A model generated the notes under the pieces. That model was given only the letters and a program-made list of their open reading frames with translations, made no database searches and was not told where the DNA came from. From Paenibacillus sp. JJ-100 (lineage in GTDB: Bacteria > Bacillota > Bacilli > Paenibacillales > Paenibacillaceae), in the NCBI RefSeq assembly GCF_948329825.1, contig NZ_CAOJCM010000002.1, positions 620,001-684,000 of the forward strand: a stretch of 64,000 bases of DNA. The letters run 5' to 3'. A program made the position numbers and the translations under genes. Shown here in pieces: positions 1-8,448 of the stretch (position 1 is its first letter; every line of letters begins with the position of its first letter).

Positions 1-645
1 AGATAACAACGATGGGATTAATTCCAACTCCAGTGCCTGATTAGTGTCAGTAGCAATGAAGTCTCTTTCAATTAATTCTTTAGCTAAGTCACCAGGAAAA
101 ACTAAATTACGATGATAATAGTACATTCGTGTATCGCACTCATCTCTATACTCCAAATAATATCGACCAATATCTTCTAAACTCGCATCCTCGCCTAACT
201 CTTCTTCAAAGTTCGTATAAATATCAATTGCATCTCTTAAAATGATAGAAATTTCATCTATTTCATCCCACTCTTCGAGTAGTACTAGCAAATATGGGAC
301 GATCTCAGCTGAAAGTGAAGTAACTGCCGCCGAACCAAAGGTACGTATTACATCATCATTAGCACCTTCGAGAAAACGAAGATTAGTTGGATCTAATAGG
401 TCATCATGAGTACATACCGAACAGAAAATTCTAATACAAAGATTCAGTACAGATTTATCTTTGGTACGATTCACTAGTTGAAACAACAGTGGTTTTTGTG
501 TAAAATCTCCTAATTTAAAAAGATCAATAAGATGAAATAAAATGTCCTTCTCATTATCTGCTTTTAGAATTTTTTCTTTAACACCTGGAATACTATAAAG
601 CGGTCTTTCGCCATACCAAATGCTGTTCATTAAGTTATTACTCAT
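1..645 (-). CDS. Imm47-like immunity protein, C-terminus cut by window edge
   Basis: The frame is open from an ATG at 645 to the left edge of the window, giving 215 codons with no stop, so the gene continues outside. A purine-rich ribosome site (AGAGGTAG) lies just upstream. The protein begins MSNNLMNSIWYGERPLYSIP and is rich in Asp, Glu and Leu, without signal peptide or membrane segment, as expected of a cytoplasmic antitoxin. The NSIWYGE opening recalls Imm47 family immunity proteins; this is recognition by eye, not a search. It is the last gene seen in the toxin-immunity array on this strand and has no intact partner toxin in the window. Confidence 0.6.
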   Translation of the reverse strand, partial: MSNNLMNSIWYGERPLYSIPGVKEKILKADNEKDILFHLIDLFKLGDFTQKPLLFQLVNRTKDKSVLNLCIRIFCSVCTHDDLLDPTNLRFLEGANDDVIRTFGSAAVTSLSAEIVPYLLVLLEEWDEIDEISIILRDAIDIYTNFEEELGEDASLEDIGRYYLEYRDECDTRMYYYHRNLVFPGDLAKELIERDFIATDTNQALELELIPSLLS

Positions 646-1151
646 TTTTCTACCTCTCTATCTCCTCATGACACTTATGAGCCCCGGTTTCTTTATTTTG
701 CTCTTTGCTAACTTTCGTTGATATTACAATCAAAACGTGGTATTCGCTTGAACAGCTTTCTCTGCTTGCTGCACGCGAAACGCTTGGTTAAATGCAGCAT
801 TAGTGTAGGATATCGTCTGGAGCACGAGCAGAATGAGTTTGGCAACTTTATAAAATAGGCCCATTCCTAATAGAAATAGACTTTCCTCATAATGAAGTGA
901 TCGCTTAAGCAATTATATTTTTGTGCAAATATTGCCCTCATGCTACTCAGTTATGAACTATAAGATATTTATAAATCTTCTCCTATAAAAATCTAATCTA
1001 TGTATTCAAAATCCCAAAGAAAATCAAACTATATCTCCTTATTTAATGTTGCCAAGTTCTCAGCAATTTTTTCATCTGTCCCTCTTACATCATACTCAAT
1101 TAATACTTCACCTTATTAGTTTAAAGAGGGTCATTTGGGACTGAATATCCC
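646..1151. other. AT-rich intergenic stretch with immunity-gene debris
   Basis: About 500 bases between the Imm47-like gene and the SUKH gene carry no intact gene. A 60-codon minus-strand frame at 730-912 has no convincing ribosome site or family and is probably chance or debris. The only recognisable piece is the decayed fragment listed separately at 993-1112. Composition is strongly A/T-rich like the rest of the array. Confidence 0.5.
993..1112 (-). pseudogene. C-terminal fragment of a decayed immunity-type gene
   Basis: Reading minus strand from 1112, one frame gives a protein-like stretch (GEVLIEYDVRGTDEKIAENL and a few more residues), then an in-frame TAG, then FDFLWDFEYID and a final stop. 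There is no start codon; two stops lie immediately upstream. The ending resembles that of the fragment at 1764-1877 (IFDFFWEYNYY), which suggests two remnants of one family. The original family is not recognised; position among immunity genes is the only clue to function. Confidence 0.45.
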
Positions 1152-1649
1152 CTAATAATGTTGAAGCTCACCATTATATTTTTCTATCAAAAACTCTGAA
1201 AAACTATCACTTAATTTTATAAACTCACCTTGAGTAACTGACTCATCATAGCTTTCTTCAAAAAAATAGACTGGAGGGTTACTACCCTCGTTTAGATCAA
1301 AAAACCAGTACATATATCCTTGATGTCCCATAAAAACAAATTGGTCGTCACCTATTCTATTTTTAAAGTTACATTCTTCCAATACTTCTATTGCCCCCTC
1401 CTTTAATGCTTTATAAATTTCTACATCTTGTATAGTATAGTCTGACCCTTTGAACATAATGTAGCCCCTACCTGCAAGCTCCATAAAATTCAAATACGCT
1501 TCAGGTAATTTTCTGCCTCCTGCAATTTTTATTATTTGCATCATATCATTTGCATCACAAGCCTTAAGATGACTACCGTAGTGTTCCTTTAAAAATATTA
1601 AAAATGAATCTATATTATTCTCCCCAAGATATTTGCTTCCTATTTTCAT
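1152..1649 (-). CDS. SMI1/KNR4-type (SUKH) immunity protein
   Basis: A 165-residue cytoplasmic protein with the look of the SMI1/KNR4 (SUKH) fold: an early helix pair, then KLPEAYLNFMELAGRGYIMF, which is the typical segment where SUKH proteins hold a hydrophobic Gly-containing turn, followed by alternating strands and a closing EFLIEKY helix. SUKH proteins are the commonest antidotes to bacterial polymorphic toxins, including nucleases and deaminases. I chose the ATG at 1649 because GAGGAG lies nine bases upstream; a longer frame to 1715 has no such site. No intact toxin precedes it, so it may be an orphan antidote giving protection against related strains. Confidence 0.75.
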   Translation of the reverse strand: MKIGSKYLGENNIDSFLIFLKEHYGSHLKACDANDMMQIIKIAGGRKLPEAYLNFMELAGRGYIMFKGSDYTIQDVEIYKALKEGAIEVLEECNFKNRIGDDQFVFMGHQGYMYWFFDLNEGSNPPVYFFEESYDESVTQGEFIKLSDSFSEFLIEKYNGELQHY

Positions 1650-1763
1650 AAAACCAAACTCCTCATCTCTTTTTTTAGTTTGTAATCTAATAATTAAAAC
1701 ACTTTTAAACTTCATTTGATTGTGACCGATAAAATCAGCACCACTATTACAAACTTCTCTATA

Positions 1764-1877
1764 TCAGTAATAATTATACTCCCAAAAGAAATCAAATATA
1801 TTGTTATCTTTGTTGTCTCTAATAGTTGTTTGACTAAGAAGCAAGTCCTGCATTAGTGGATTAGTTAAATTTCTCAG
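1764..1877 (-). pseudogene. Possible C-terminal fragment of an immunity gene
   Basis: Minus-strand frame running past the end of the SUKH-3 gene and finishing with NIFDFFWEYNYY and a stop. It has no start of its own (the upstream part of the frame lies inside the SUKH-3 gene in another phase). The ending matches the pattern of the fragment at 993-1112, so it is probably debris from the same family left by cassette turnover. Low confidence because it is short. Confidence 0.3.
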
Positions 1878-2307
1878 GTTTTCTAAATAAACAAAGAGTG
1901 TTGAGTGCCTCATAGATGTCATCTCCCAATTTGAATAATGAAGAACCATTTTCCCCAAAAACCTTTCCTGATTTCGAAATAAACAATATTATGTTTCCAC
2001 GATATGCCTCTCCAACAACTACAAGCGGCTCTTTCACCCGTATCTCAAATTCCTCAAAATCTTTTTTTTCATAATAATCACCCACAGCTTCTTCAGGACT
2101 AAAGAGAAAAGTTTCCCAACTCCCATCTGGGTGCTTGTACTTGTATTCAAACCTTCCAAACTGGCTCAATGCCTCAATAATTGGTTCGTATACTTCATAA
2201 CCCATTTCTTTCAAAAAATTTATTGTCTCGGTTAATTCCAGTTTTTCAGCAGGATTCCATCCTGCTTGCAAGAGAACTTTTCTTGTTTCATCTGATAATT
2301 TTTTCAC
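1861..2307 (-). CDS. SUKH-3 immunity protein, copy 1
   Basis: A 148-residue protein starting MKKLSDETRKVLLQAGWNPA, typical of SUKH-3 family antidotes, with the usual LKEMGYEVYEPIIEALSQFG segment and an EEAVGDYY motif in the middle. SUKH-3 proteins are known partners of deaminase and nuclease toxins. The gene follows a degenerate YwqJ-like deaminase remnant (2330-2660), matching the order at 8449-9300, where a near-identical SUKH-3 copy follows a better preserved deaminase end. About 20 substitutions separate the two copies, including a different C-terminus (RKPEKFN here). It is intact although its toxin is dead, suggesting selection for immunity rather than attack. Confidence 0.8.
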   Translation of the reverse strand: MKKLSDETRKVLLQAGWNPAEKLELTETINFLKEMGYEVYEPIIEALSQFGRFEYKYKHPDGSWETFLFSPEEAVGDYYEKKDFEEFEIRVKEPLVVVGEAYRGNIILFISKSGKVFGENGSSLFKLGDDIYEALNTLCLFRKPEKFN

Positions 2308-2329
2308 AAAAAAACCTCACTTCATTAAT

Positions 2330-2660
2330 TAAATCAAACAGGTCTATTCACAGTTTTTACATGGTACTTTGTAATTCCTCTGCCCATTAATTGTTCTTAT
2401 TAGTCTATTTTCCACTTTTGCACCTGACCACAAAAGTAGATTGACCACCTGAACTCGACACAGTGTTCAACATGTCATATTTCGAAACTATTTTTATAAG
2501 GATGATTCGGATCATGTCAACCCGACCTACAATTGGAATGGCGGCTGCGGTGGACAAGGCTGCTTCTGTATACCCCCTCGAGCCCTAGATACCCGCGTTC
2601 GCCAAATCTGAAAATCCCCAATGATCGGGATCACACCCGCTCCCGCCTCAACGACACTTT
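2330..2660 (-). pseudogene. Decayed deaminase-toxin end joined to VgrG linker
   Basis: Minus strand from about 2660 downward first shows sequence related to the hydrophobic linker of the long VgrG (positions 13069-13200: Ile-Pro-x-Ile-Gly-Glu and Ala-rich pattern), then a stretch matching the deaminase end at 8924-9145, including a CxxC block (PCKNCE), but broken by frameshifts and stops. It is the older, more decayed duplicate of the 8924-9300 cassette. No functional product is expected. Its immunity gene (SUKH-3, 1861-2307) survives downstream. Confidence 0.6.
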
Positions 2661-2729
2661 TACTTCTTGGAAAACCCTTCTTCTTGGCTGTTCTCTAATT
2701 TATGTATGTTTATTACTTATAATCAAAAT

Positions 2730-2763
2730 AGGCAGGCTCCCGTAATCTAACTAGAACCTGCCT
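2730..2763 (-). terminator. Hairpin after the DUF6630-like gene, copy 1
   Basis: AGGCAGG at 2730-2736 pairs with CCTGCCT at 2757-2763; on the minus strand it is followed by ATTTTGATT. It lies about 20 bases after the stop of the 151-residue gene and recurs at 9354-9386 after the duplicate gene. Confidence 0.65.
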
Positions 2764-2785
2764 GAACTGTCTATTCTAAATCCTA

Positions 2786-3241
2786 TTAAATATAATACTG
2801 AATATGTCGCTCCTTTTCAGGAATGTCCTCATCTCCTAACAAATCCACCTGCGTTAAAGCTTCCTTGTGCTCAAGTTCAGCGATGAATAGAGCATAGAAA
2901 TCACCCGTTGTAGGATAGGTGAATAGACCATATCCTTTCGGAGAGATCAGCTTATTCACCTCCCTGATTTTCTCAGGAAGATACTTGTAGTCGAACTCTC
3001 CCAACTCTTCTAGCTCATCTGGGGTTCCCAGTTCAATGTCATGATTGAACTCATAGTCCAAGATATAGTTCACGATTTCATGACTCTCTTCTCCTTTATA
3101 ATCCAGAAACAAAAACCTCTTCGTCGCCAGACCGTAGTTCAGCATACTGAAATACGTCAGTGACTCGTCTGGATCATTCAAGATACGGTCAACGTCCTCC
3201 TGATCTTTGAATATCAGAGGCACCAAATCTTCCTCTTCCAT
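2786..3241 (-). CDS. DUF6630-like accessory immunity protein, copy 1
   Basis: A 151-residue acidic cytoplasmic protein (MEEEDLVPLIFKDQEDVDRI...), almost identical to the copy at 9408-9863, from which it differs at two or three residues. The pattern of an Asp/Glu-rich helical start, FLFLDYKGEE, and a final GYGLFTYP-type segment recalls DUF6630 proteins, often found beside immunity genes; this assignment is tentative. It follows the PoNi-like immunity gene by 17 bases in both duplicated blocks, with BR-type ribosome site GAGGAGGGCAACGAT just upstream, so it is cotranscribed with it. It may be a second antidote or a helper. The much higher conservation of this pair than of its neighbours suggests recent gene conversion. 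Confidence 0.65.
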   Translation of the reverse strand: MEEEDLVPLIFKDQEDVDRILNDPDESLTYFSMLNYGLATKRFLFLDYKGEESHEIVNYILDYEFNHDIELGTPDELEELGEFDYKYLPEKIREVNKLISPKGYGLFTYPTTGDFYALFIAELEHKEALTQVDLLGDEDIPEKERHIQYYI

Positions 3242-3258
3242 ATCGTTGCCCTCCTCTC

Positions 3259-4233
3259 TTATTGGAATAGTTCCCCATATCGATTAGGAATATATTCAGG
3301 ATAGTTTTTACGGTAGAATTCATCGATCATTCTCAGCATAGGGTCCCATTCTGGGTATGTTTCAGGATCTTGAATCGACATTTTAGCTTCTGGCGTGTTC
3401 ATGAGAAAATCATCATAATGGTCTGGATTGGGCAGCCCTTGTTTTTTTCGCACATGAAGTAAGAACAATATCTCGTAAGGGTAAAATGCATACTTATAGT
3501 CCCCAAACTCTCCTAACTGTCCAACCTCTGCTGCTAAATTCGAGTGATGTAAAGACATTTCAGAAATCATTGTAATTACTTCTTGAACATTTACTGTTCT
3601 CCATTTTCCCAACACCTCTTCATACACTTCAAGATCTTCAGGAATTAAACCGTTCTTCATCCCTAATTCATTCAAATTTTTCTTTAAGTTTCTTGATAAT
3701 TCTTGATTCGTTCCTGATATAGTCTCATCTCTAAACTGTAAATATAGCTCAAGTAAAAACCACAAATGTTTATTCCAATCGTTCGCATCCATAAATTTAG
3801 TTCCGAGTTTCGTCAATAGAAAATTGAATAGAATTTTCTCTTCTTTCTCCCAACCAAACATAGTGAAGTGAATCAATGCTATAACAACTTTTTTGAATGA
3901 ATATTCCAGTATCATGTCAGGATAACGTTCCTTATACAAATCTTGTCCCATACATTTATAAAAAACAACTTTTTGTATAGTTTTAAGATTTTCGACACTA
4001 TCTCCTTTATTAATTAGTACATCATTTTTCCATCTTGAGAGATAGTAAGATGATATTGTATCTAAATTTATTAATAAAACATGATCCATATCAGTTTCAT
4101 TTGACTCAACAATATCAATACTTTCATTAAGGTTTTCATTATATTCTTTTTGCACGTCTTCAAGCTTAATTCCATCAATAAAGTTTCTGCAATATCTTTT
4201 AAAAGCCATTTCCAACTTTTTTTGATTTATCAT
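3259..4233 (-). CDS. PoNi-like immunity protein for PoNe-type nuclease, copy 1
   Basis: A 324-residue helical cytoplasmic protein directly downstream of a PoNe-like nuclease gene (stop of the toxin frame at 4252, start here at 4233). The N-terminal half (helices rich in Lys/Tyr/Trp) and C-terminal half (FGDYKYAFYPYEILFLLHV, then KKQGLPNPDHYDDF) suggest a two-domain arrangement like DUF1910/DUF1911 PoNi immunity proteins; Imm49 is an alternative. The paralogue at 9881-10858 has a nearly identical C-terminal quarter but a diverged N-terminal three quarters, consistent with specificity change in the toxin-binding part. The gene is intact although its toxin is frameshifted. Confidence 0.65.
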   Translation of the reverse strand: MINQKKLEMAFKRYCRNFIDGIKLEDVQKEYNENLNESIDIVESNETDMDHVLLINLDTISSYYLSRWKNDVLINKGDSVENLKTIQKVVFYKCMGQDLYKERYPDMILEYSFKKVVIALIHFTMFGWEKEEKILFNFLLTKLGTKFMDANDWNKHLWFLLELYLQFRDETISGTNQELSRNLKKNLNELGMKNGLIPEDLEVYEEVLGKWRTVNVQEVITMISEMSLHHSNLAAEVGQLGEFGDYKYAFYPYEILFLLHVRKKQGLPNPDHYDDFLMNTPEAKMSIQDPETYPEWDPMLRMIDEFYRKNYPEYIPNRYGELFQ

Positions 4234-4251
4234 AATCGGCCTCCTTTGATA

Positions 4252-5168
4252 TCAATCTATTTCATTGTTCCAATCTTTCACTTTCAAAACATCTACACCA
4301 AAACCAGTTTTAGTTATCTTTACGTCAGTTTCAACCCTAATATAGTCATATTGCAATCCAGGATTTTGTTTTTTAAGCTTTTTTATTTCTTCTTTGAACT
4401 TAGCATATCTAGGATCTGTACTCTCAAGCATCTGTTCGAAATAATTTTTACCGCCTGATTTTTGCGCCTTAGAATAGGAAAACTTCCCCACATTGATGCC
4501 TTAGATTCAATTATGGTCAACTTAGGTGGTGGTCCTTTGGATAAGAAAGTACCATCTATACCATTCCTTCCAACTTGGAACAAATCGGAAATGTCCTTTC
4601 CTAATTTGTTATCCTTAGCTATTTGTTTAGCTACTTCTTCTCCAAAATCACCTTTATCATGGTCGAAATGCTTTTTATTATCGATTTTCCGCTCATACCT
4701 TTCTGCATTTGATATATCATACTTATGGCTTATATCATCTGGTGTATCCAACTTATTCGCCAGCTTGTTTCGTTCACGCTCTAATTTTCTTATGTCTTCT
4801 TTGCTTGCGCCTTCTTTTTTTCTCTTTTTAATTTCTCTATCTAAATCTTCAACTTCTTTTTTGATTTGTTTCTGAGTTTTCCCTTTTGGTTTCTTTTTCT
4901 TCCCGCCACCAGAATTACCCATAAGTATCATCGCAGACATCAATATATTCGAATCTGCATAATTACTGAGCATATCAATTGCCGCAGAGAACATCGCATC
5001 GGACATTAAATCAGCCATCAGGCCATGAGTGAAATCGGTGGCTTTGTCAAGAGCATTCGCCAGATTCGCTGGACTGAAGTTACTAGCCAGTCCCTTCGCC
5101 TTGGTCATGACCTTGCCGAGTGCACCAGAGATGCTATCCTCGGCTTTTAATGATTGTTTACATGCCAA
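4252..5168 (-). pseudogene. Orphan PoNe-like nuclease toxin on VgrG linker, frameshifted
   Basis: From 5168 the frame encodes ALGKVMTKAKGLASNFSPA and the following hydrophobic helices of the long VgrG linker (residues near 620-720 of the 12051 gene; DNA 4905-5026 is essentially identical to 12629-12752), then a Lys/Glu-rich coiled coil, then a nuclease domain with GDFGEEVAKQ, NGIDGTF and IIESKAS. The last two form the Asp and Glu-x-Lys pattern of PD-(D/E)XK nucleases such as PoNe. At about 4480 one base is missing from a T run (four instead of five), so the domain continues in another frame (SYSKAQKSGG to the stop at 4252). The intact spelling is seen in the duplicate near 11100. The linker has also lost a 19-residue piece between two LAN-type repeats. 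There is no VgrG part and no good start, so this is an orphan, silent cassette. Confidence 0.8.
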
Positions 5169-5216
5169 AAACTCATTCCAAGTTACGGTTCAAGCCTTGA
5201 AATTTGGTATCTTACT

Positions 5217-5339
5217 TCATATGTACAATCCGATACATGCAAAAAATGTTCTGTCTAAGTATTGTTCTCTTAGTTTCTTTTTCTTTTTAGCTTTCTTTTT
5301 CTTCTCTGGGCTCGGAGAGTCCTTCTTACCCCCGCCGCT
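5217..5339 (-). pseudogene. Linker fragment of another lost toxin cassette
   Basis: Minus-strand frame reading SGGGKKDSPSPEKKKKAKKK, then LREQYLDRTFF and a stop at 5217-5219. The SGGGKKKK motif is the end of the conserved VgrG linker in the 12051 gene and in the 4252-5168 orphan, so this is the junction piece of a further cassette whose toxin is gone. It lies between two of the recurring hairpins. Confidence 0.5.
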
Positions 5340-5360
5340 AGCTCTCTCTAATAGAAAAAA

Positions 5361-5394
5361 CTCATTCCTACACACTTTTGATTGTGGGAATGAG
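5361..5394 (-). terminator. Cassette-end hairpin (CTCATTCC family)
   Basis: CTCATTCCTACAC pairs with GTGTGGGAATGAG-like sequence (5361-5372 with 5383-5394), next to an A/T run. It lies after the pentapeptide gene stop side of cassette D and belongs to a repeated hairpin family also seen near 5170, 8208, 11461 and 45226. Confidence 0.6.
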
Positions 5395-5466
5395 CTTTAG
5401 AACGTATTCAAATTTAAGCGCCAGATTTGGTACTGAAATATATACTATATTCACTTAAATCATTTA

Positions 5467-6075
5467 TCACAATTCACCTCTAATTTTTTCCAGCACTCCT
5501 TCATCAAACCTTGCCCCCATTATATTTGCACCTGTCCAAATCACACCATCCAATTTAGAACTGATGAAGTTCGCTCCCTCAAAATCTCCATTAGTAAGAT
5601 TTGCACCACTTAGATCGACATCCTTAAAAGAAGCGTACTTTGCCTTTACATCTGTTAAAATTGCATTTCTAAATGTACTTCCATTAAAAATGGTATCATA
5701 TAAATCTCCGTTGGATAAATCAACCTGATCAAAACATGCTTTCTCGCAAAAACTAATTTTAATTTTAGCAAATTTCATAGTTGATTCATTGAAGTCTGCA
5801 TCTTTAAAAAAACAGTCTGCAAAATCGGTATTTTCCAAATTACACTTCCTGATGTCAGCTGAACTAAAGTCAGAATCACGAAAGGAGGCATTAATAATGG
5901 AAGATGCTCTTAATTTAGTTCCGATAGCTGTCATTCGATTAGCCATTAATGCAGAAAAATCTGAAAATGTAAGGTCTAAACCAGAAATATCTATTGCTTC
6001 GACTATATTTTTTTCCTCTATGGAAAATGAAATTTTGGAAATAATTTCATCTATTTCTTCTCTTTGATTATCCAT
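5467..6075 (-). CDS. Pentapeptide-repeat protein, probable immunity partner
   Basis: A 202-residue protein made largely of A(D/N)LxX-type pentapeptide repeats from about residue 30 to 195 (ISGLDLTFSDFSALMANRM, then repeated FxxADF, SGANLTNGDFEGANF units), which fold as a right-handed quadrilateral beta helix. Its ATG overlaps the stop of the 274-residue gene by eight bases, so translation is coupled. No signal peptide. Because it closes the orphan nuclease cassette (toxin 6917-8113, immunity 6068-6892), a protective role is the best guess; DNA-mimicking pentapeptide proteins can shield gyrase, but nothing here shows that target. It is unlike the larger pentapeptide proteins of the delivery modules, which carry an N-terminal helical domain. 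Confidence 0.75.
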   Translation of the reverse strand: MDNQREEIDEIISKISFSIEEKNIVEAIDISGLDLTFSDFSALMANRMTAIGTKLRASSIINASFRDSDFSSADIRKCNLENTDFADCFFKDADFNESTMKFAKIKISFCEKACFDQVDLSNGDLYDTIFNGSTFRNAILTDVKAKYASFKDVDLSGANLTNGDFEGANFISSKLDGVIWTGANIMGARFDEGVLEKIRGEL

Positions 6076-6892
6076 TCACTCCTTCACCCCTTTGTCTCAA
6101 TAATTGTAATTGTTTTAAATATCTTTCCCATGCTTTATTTGGATTAAACGAAACTGATCTTTTACTTTTACTAAAACTAGGTATAGCAAAAACATCGTAT
6201 TGTTCCATGTAGTCCATTACAATAATCCAACGATCAAGTAATTCATTAGCATCTGCCTCCCAAGGCTTTGCCACAAGATCAATTCGAATCCCCCCCCAGT
6301 CCATTTCTGTCACCTCGGCAGGGATATTTTCAAAAATCTCTTTATTAAATAAATTCAATATATCTCCACTAAAGTAAGTTCGAGTTCCCATTCCCAGTGG
6401 ACCACACGGTCCAAAGGTAACCGGAGCCGGTTGCGAGCAAAAGTTCATCCATTTTTGCAAACGATCACGTTCAGACTGCCACGGTGTAGGAACTGGCCAA
6501 AAGCCATGAGTGATACCATACCGCGGTTTAATAACGTTCGCAATTTCATCTGATAGTTTAAAAATTTCAGGCCACAGTTTTTTAGGAGGGTTTTTAAAAT
6601 CAAAACCAAAGTAAGTTCTAAAGTTTGAAATCAAATCCAATTTCCCCGAATACTCTATTGAATCTTTTCTTTGTAGATATAACTCTGAAAACCTTGGTTG
6701 TTGTAAAAGTATCCTTTCTATAATCTCATCACGGTCATAGTCAACTTTTACTGTTTCACTGTTTCCCCATAAAGTTGGCTCGAAATATTCACTTGATCCA
6801 AAAATATTCAATACACTGTTTATTACATCTACATTCACTAAATCAACACTTGGAAACATGGAAATACCGAAAAATTTAGGAAGCACAGTCAT
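6068..6892 (-). CDS. Unrecognised immunity-type protein (274 aa)
   Basis: The family is not recognised with confidence; an Imm52-like or DUF-type antidote is possible. It is a cytoplasmic alpha/beta protein with conserved-looking WPEIFKLSDEIANVIKPRYG and FGPCGPLGMGTRTYFSGD segments. It starts at an ATG with GGAGGTG ten bases upstream and follows the orphan nuclease-like toxin (stop 6917) by 24 bases, the position always held by the cognate antidote. It overlaps the downstream pentapeptide gene. Function as antidote is inferred from position only. Confidence 0.6.
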   Translation of the reverse strand: MTVLPKFFGISMFPSVDLVNVDVINSVLNIFGSSEYFEPTLWGNSETVKVDYDRDEIIERILLQQPRFSELYLQRKDSIEYSGKLDLISNFRTYFGFDFKNPPKKLWPEIFKLSDEIANVIKPRYGITHGFWPVPTPWQSERDRLQKWMNFCSQPAPVTFGPCGPLGMGTRTYFSGDILNLFNKEIFENIPAEVTEMDWGGIRIDLVAKPWEADANELLDRWIIVMDYMEQYDVFAIPSFSKSKRSVSFNPNKAWERYLKQLQLLRQRGEGVNG

Positions 6893-6916
6893 TGTTTAAA
6901 AACACCTCCAACAGAT

Positions 6917-8113
6917 TCAAACATCCTCCCAGAAACCTTCTCCGGTTTCCTTATCGATTACCCATTTATGAGTTACTTTACGACTAGAAGGATCAGTATA
7001 ATATATTTCACTTCCACTAGCCAATGGTGCGCTTGGTCTTGGTTTAGGAGGAACACCATATAGATCGGGATTATCACTTGACATTGTCACTATATGACGT
7101 CCATTTTCAACCCTCTCTGCCATTTCTTTTTCCGCGCGCATCTGTGAATCGTTGTAAATAACTTGATTTCCCTCACCTGTGTGGTGCTTATGATCATGTA
7201 CAATATCTATTTCCTTATTCTCGTTTCGTCCAATACTATCAGGTCGGGTTACATGTCCTTCGCTAGAAGTAAATGTTACAATCTTATCTGTATTGTTATC
7301 TTCAAGTTCACGTCCCAAATGGTTCGCCAAAGACTCTCTCCCTTGCTTCTCTTCTTCACTTCCACGACTTGAATTATTTTTTAATCTCTCATTTGCAATG
7401 TCCCAATCTTCGCGACTTCTCGGTACATCACCACTAGCTTCTTTTCTTACACAGTACCGCTCGTATCTTAAATCATTAGCAGCTTTCGAATCTCCACGAG
7501 TCTCGGCCTCGTCAATAAGCTTTCTATAATCTTGCTCAGTTTTACCCGTCCCCCCAGTACCGTCCTTATCCTTCTTGGAGTCTGATGTTGACGAATCCTT
7601 CGAATCGTCCCCAGTTTTCCCTTTAGATTTATCCGCTTCCTGATCTTTCGGTTTAGGTTTGTTTGGATCATCCTTGGTTTTGGTTTTTTCTTTTTCTTTC
7701 GTCTTATCTTTGTCTTTCGGTTTTTCCTTGTCTTTGTTACCCGAATCCTTGTCTTTCTTACTCTTATCCTTATCCCCAGAGCTTTTATTGTTTTCGGTGA
7801 TCCCCTGATTTTTATTCTTCTTGGAATTACCACTTAACATATTCATGAGAATCATAGCTTTGGTAATTGTATCCGAGTCTACATATTGACTTAATTGCTC
7901 CAAGCCATAATCCATCGCTTCATCAATCAGCAGGCTCTGCATGAATCCGGTAGCCATGCCGCCCGCCGTCTTGAGTCCATTCGCCAGCTTCGGCGACTTC
8001 ATCAGCAGATCGTTCAACTTACCTTTTAGCTTGTTCGCCAGATCCGCCGGACTGAAGTTGCTCGCAAGTCCCTTCGTCTTGGTCATGACCTTGCCCAGTG
8101 CACCAGGCGCCAA
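6917..8113 (-). CDS. Orphan nuclease-like toxin on truncated VgrG linker
   Basis: About 398 codons from a TTG at 8113 that follows a TAG directly, with no ribosome site, so this looks like a toxin end severed from its VgrG. Residues 1-100 repeat the linker of the long VgrG (ALGKVMTKTKGLASNFSPAD and following helices, here with a different hydrophobic segment). Residues about 105-190 are a low-complexity Lys/Asp/Ser tract. The C-terminal 200 residues form the toxin: RPDSIGR, KEIDIVHDHKHH and a following helix suggest a PD-(D/E)XK-like active site, unproven. The reading frame is intact, so recombination onto a full VgrG through the shared linker could revive it. Cognate antidotes are probably the two genes just downstream. 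Confidence 0.7.
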   Translation of the reverse strand: MAPGALGKVMTKTKGLASNFSPADLANKLKGKLNDLLMKSPKLANGLKTAGGMATGFMQSLLIDEAMDYGLEQLSQYVDSDTITKAMILMNMLSGNSKKNKNQGITENNKSSGDKDKSKKDKDSGNKDKEKPKDKDKTKEKEKTKTKDDPNKPKPKDQEADKSKGKTGDDSKDSSTSDSKKDKDGTGGTGKTEQDYRKLIDEAETRGDSKAANDLRYERYCVRKEASGDVPRSREDWDIANERLKNNSSRGSEEEKQGRESLANHLGRELEDNNTDKIVTFTSSEGHVTRPDSIGRNENKEIDIVHDHKHHTGEGNQVIYNDSQMRAEKEMAERVENGRHIVTMSSDNPDLYGVPPKPRPSAPLASGSEIYYTDPSSRKVTHKWVIDKETGEGFWEDV

Positions 8114-8448
8114 CTACTTCAGCAATGAGTAGGGGAAACTTATAAATATCATGTCATTAAATTTTCAAGAATTTCTTATTATTCTATGATTTTAAGCTTG
8201 CAAAAAAAGCTCATTCCTCCTCGTTGATTGAGTTGGAACAAGCCTATGAAAATTATCACACTTTGATTAAAATCGCCTTCTTAAAGATCCATAATTATCA
8301 AATAATTCAGAGACTATTTCTGTTTAATTAACTCTTCCAAGTTTTTATCTATTTTTAATATTTCTCTCCTACACCATGTTCAATCGATACTTCGTCTGCT
8401 TTGTAATTTTCAAAATTATGACATCCAATCAGAATAGTTAAATTAATT
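8114..8448. other. Cassette boundary without genes
   Basis: A/T-rich stretch between the SUKH-3 gene and the orphan toxin. It contains a hairpin of the cassette family at 8208-8244 and scattered stops in all frames. No further gene was recognised; short protein-like pieces may be debris of an older immunity gene. Confidence 0.5.
8208..8244 (-). terminator. Imperfect cassette hairpin
   Basis: AAGCTCATTCC (8208-8218) faces GGAACAAGCC (8235-8244) after a run of seven A, with two mismatches. Same family as the perfect hairpin at 11461-11497; both are preceded by a GCA-A-run. Confidence 0.5.

Noticed and set aside
730..912. A 60-codon minus frame between the Imm47-like and SUKH genes
   Set aside because: No ribosome site or protein family, in AT-rich debris; probably chance or remnant.
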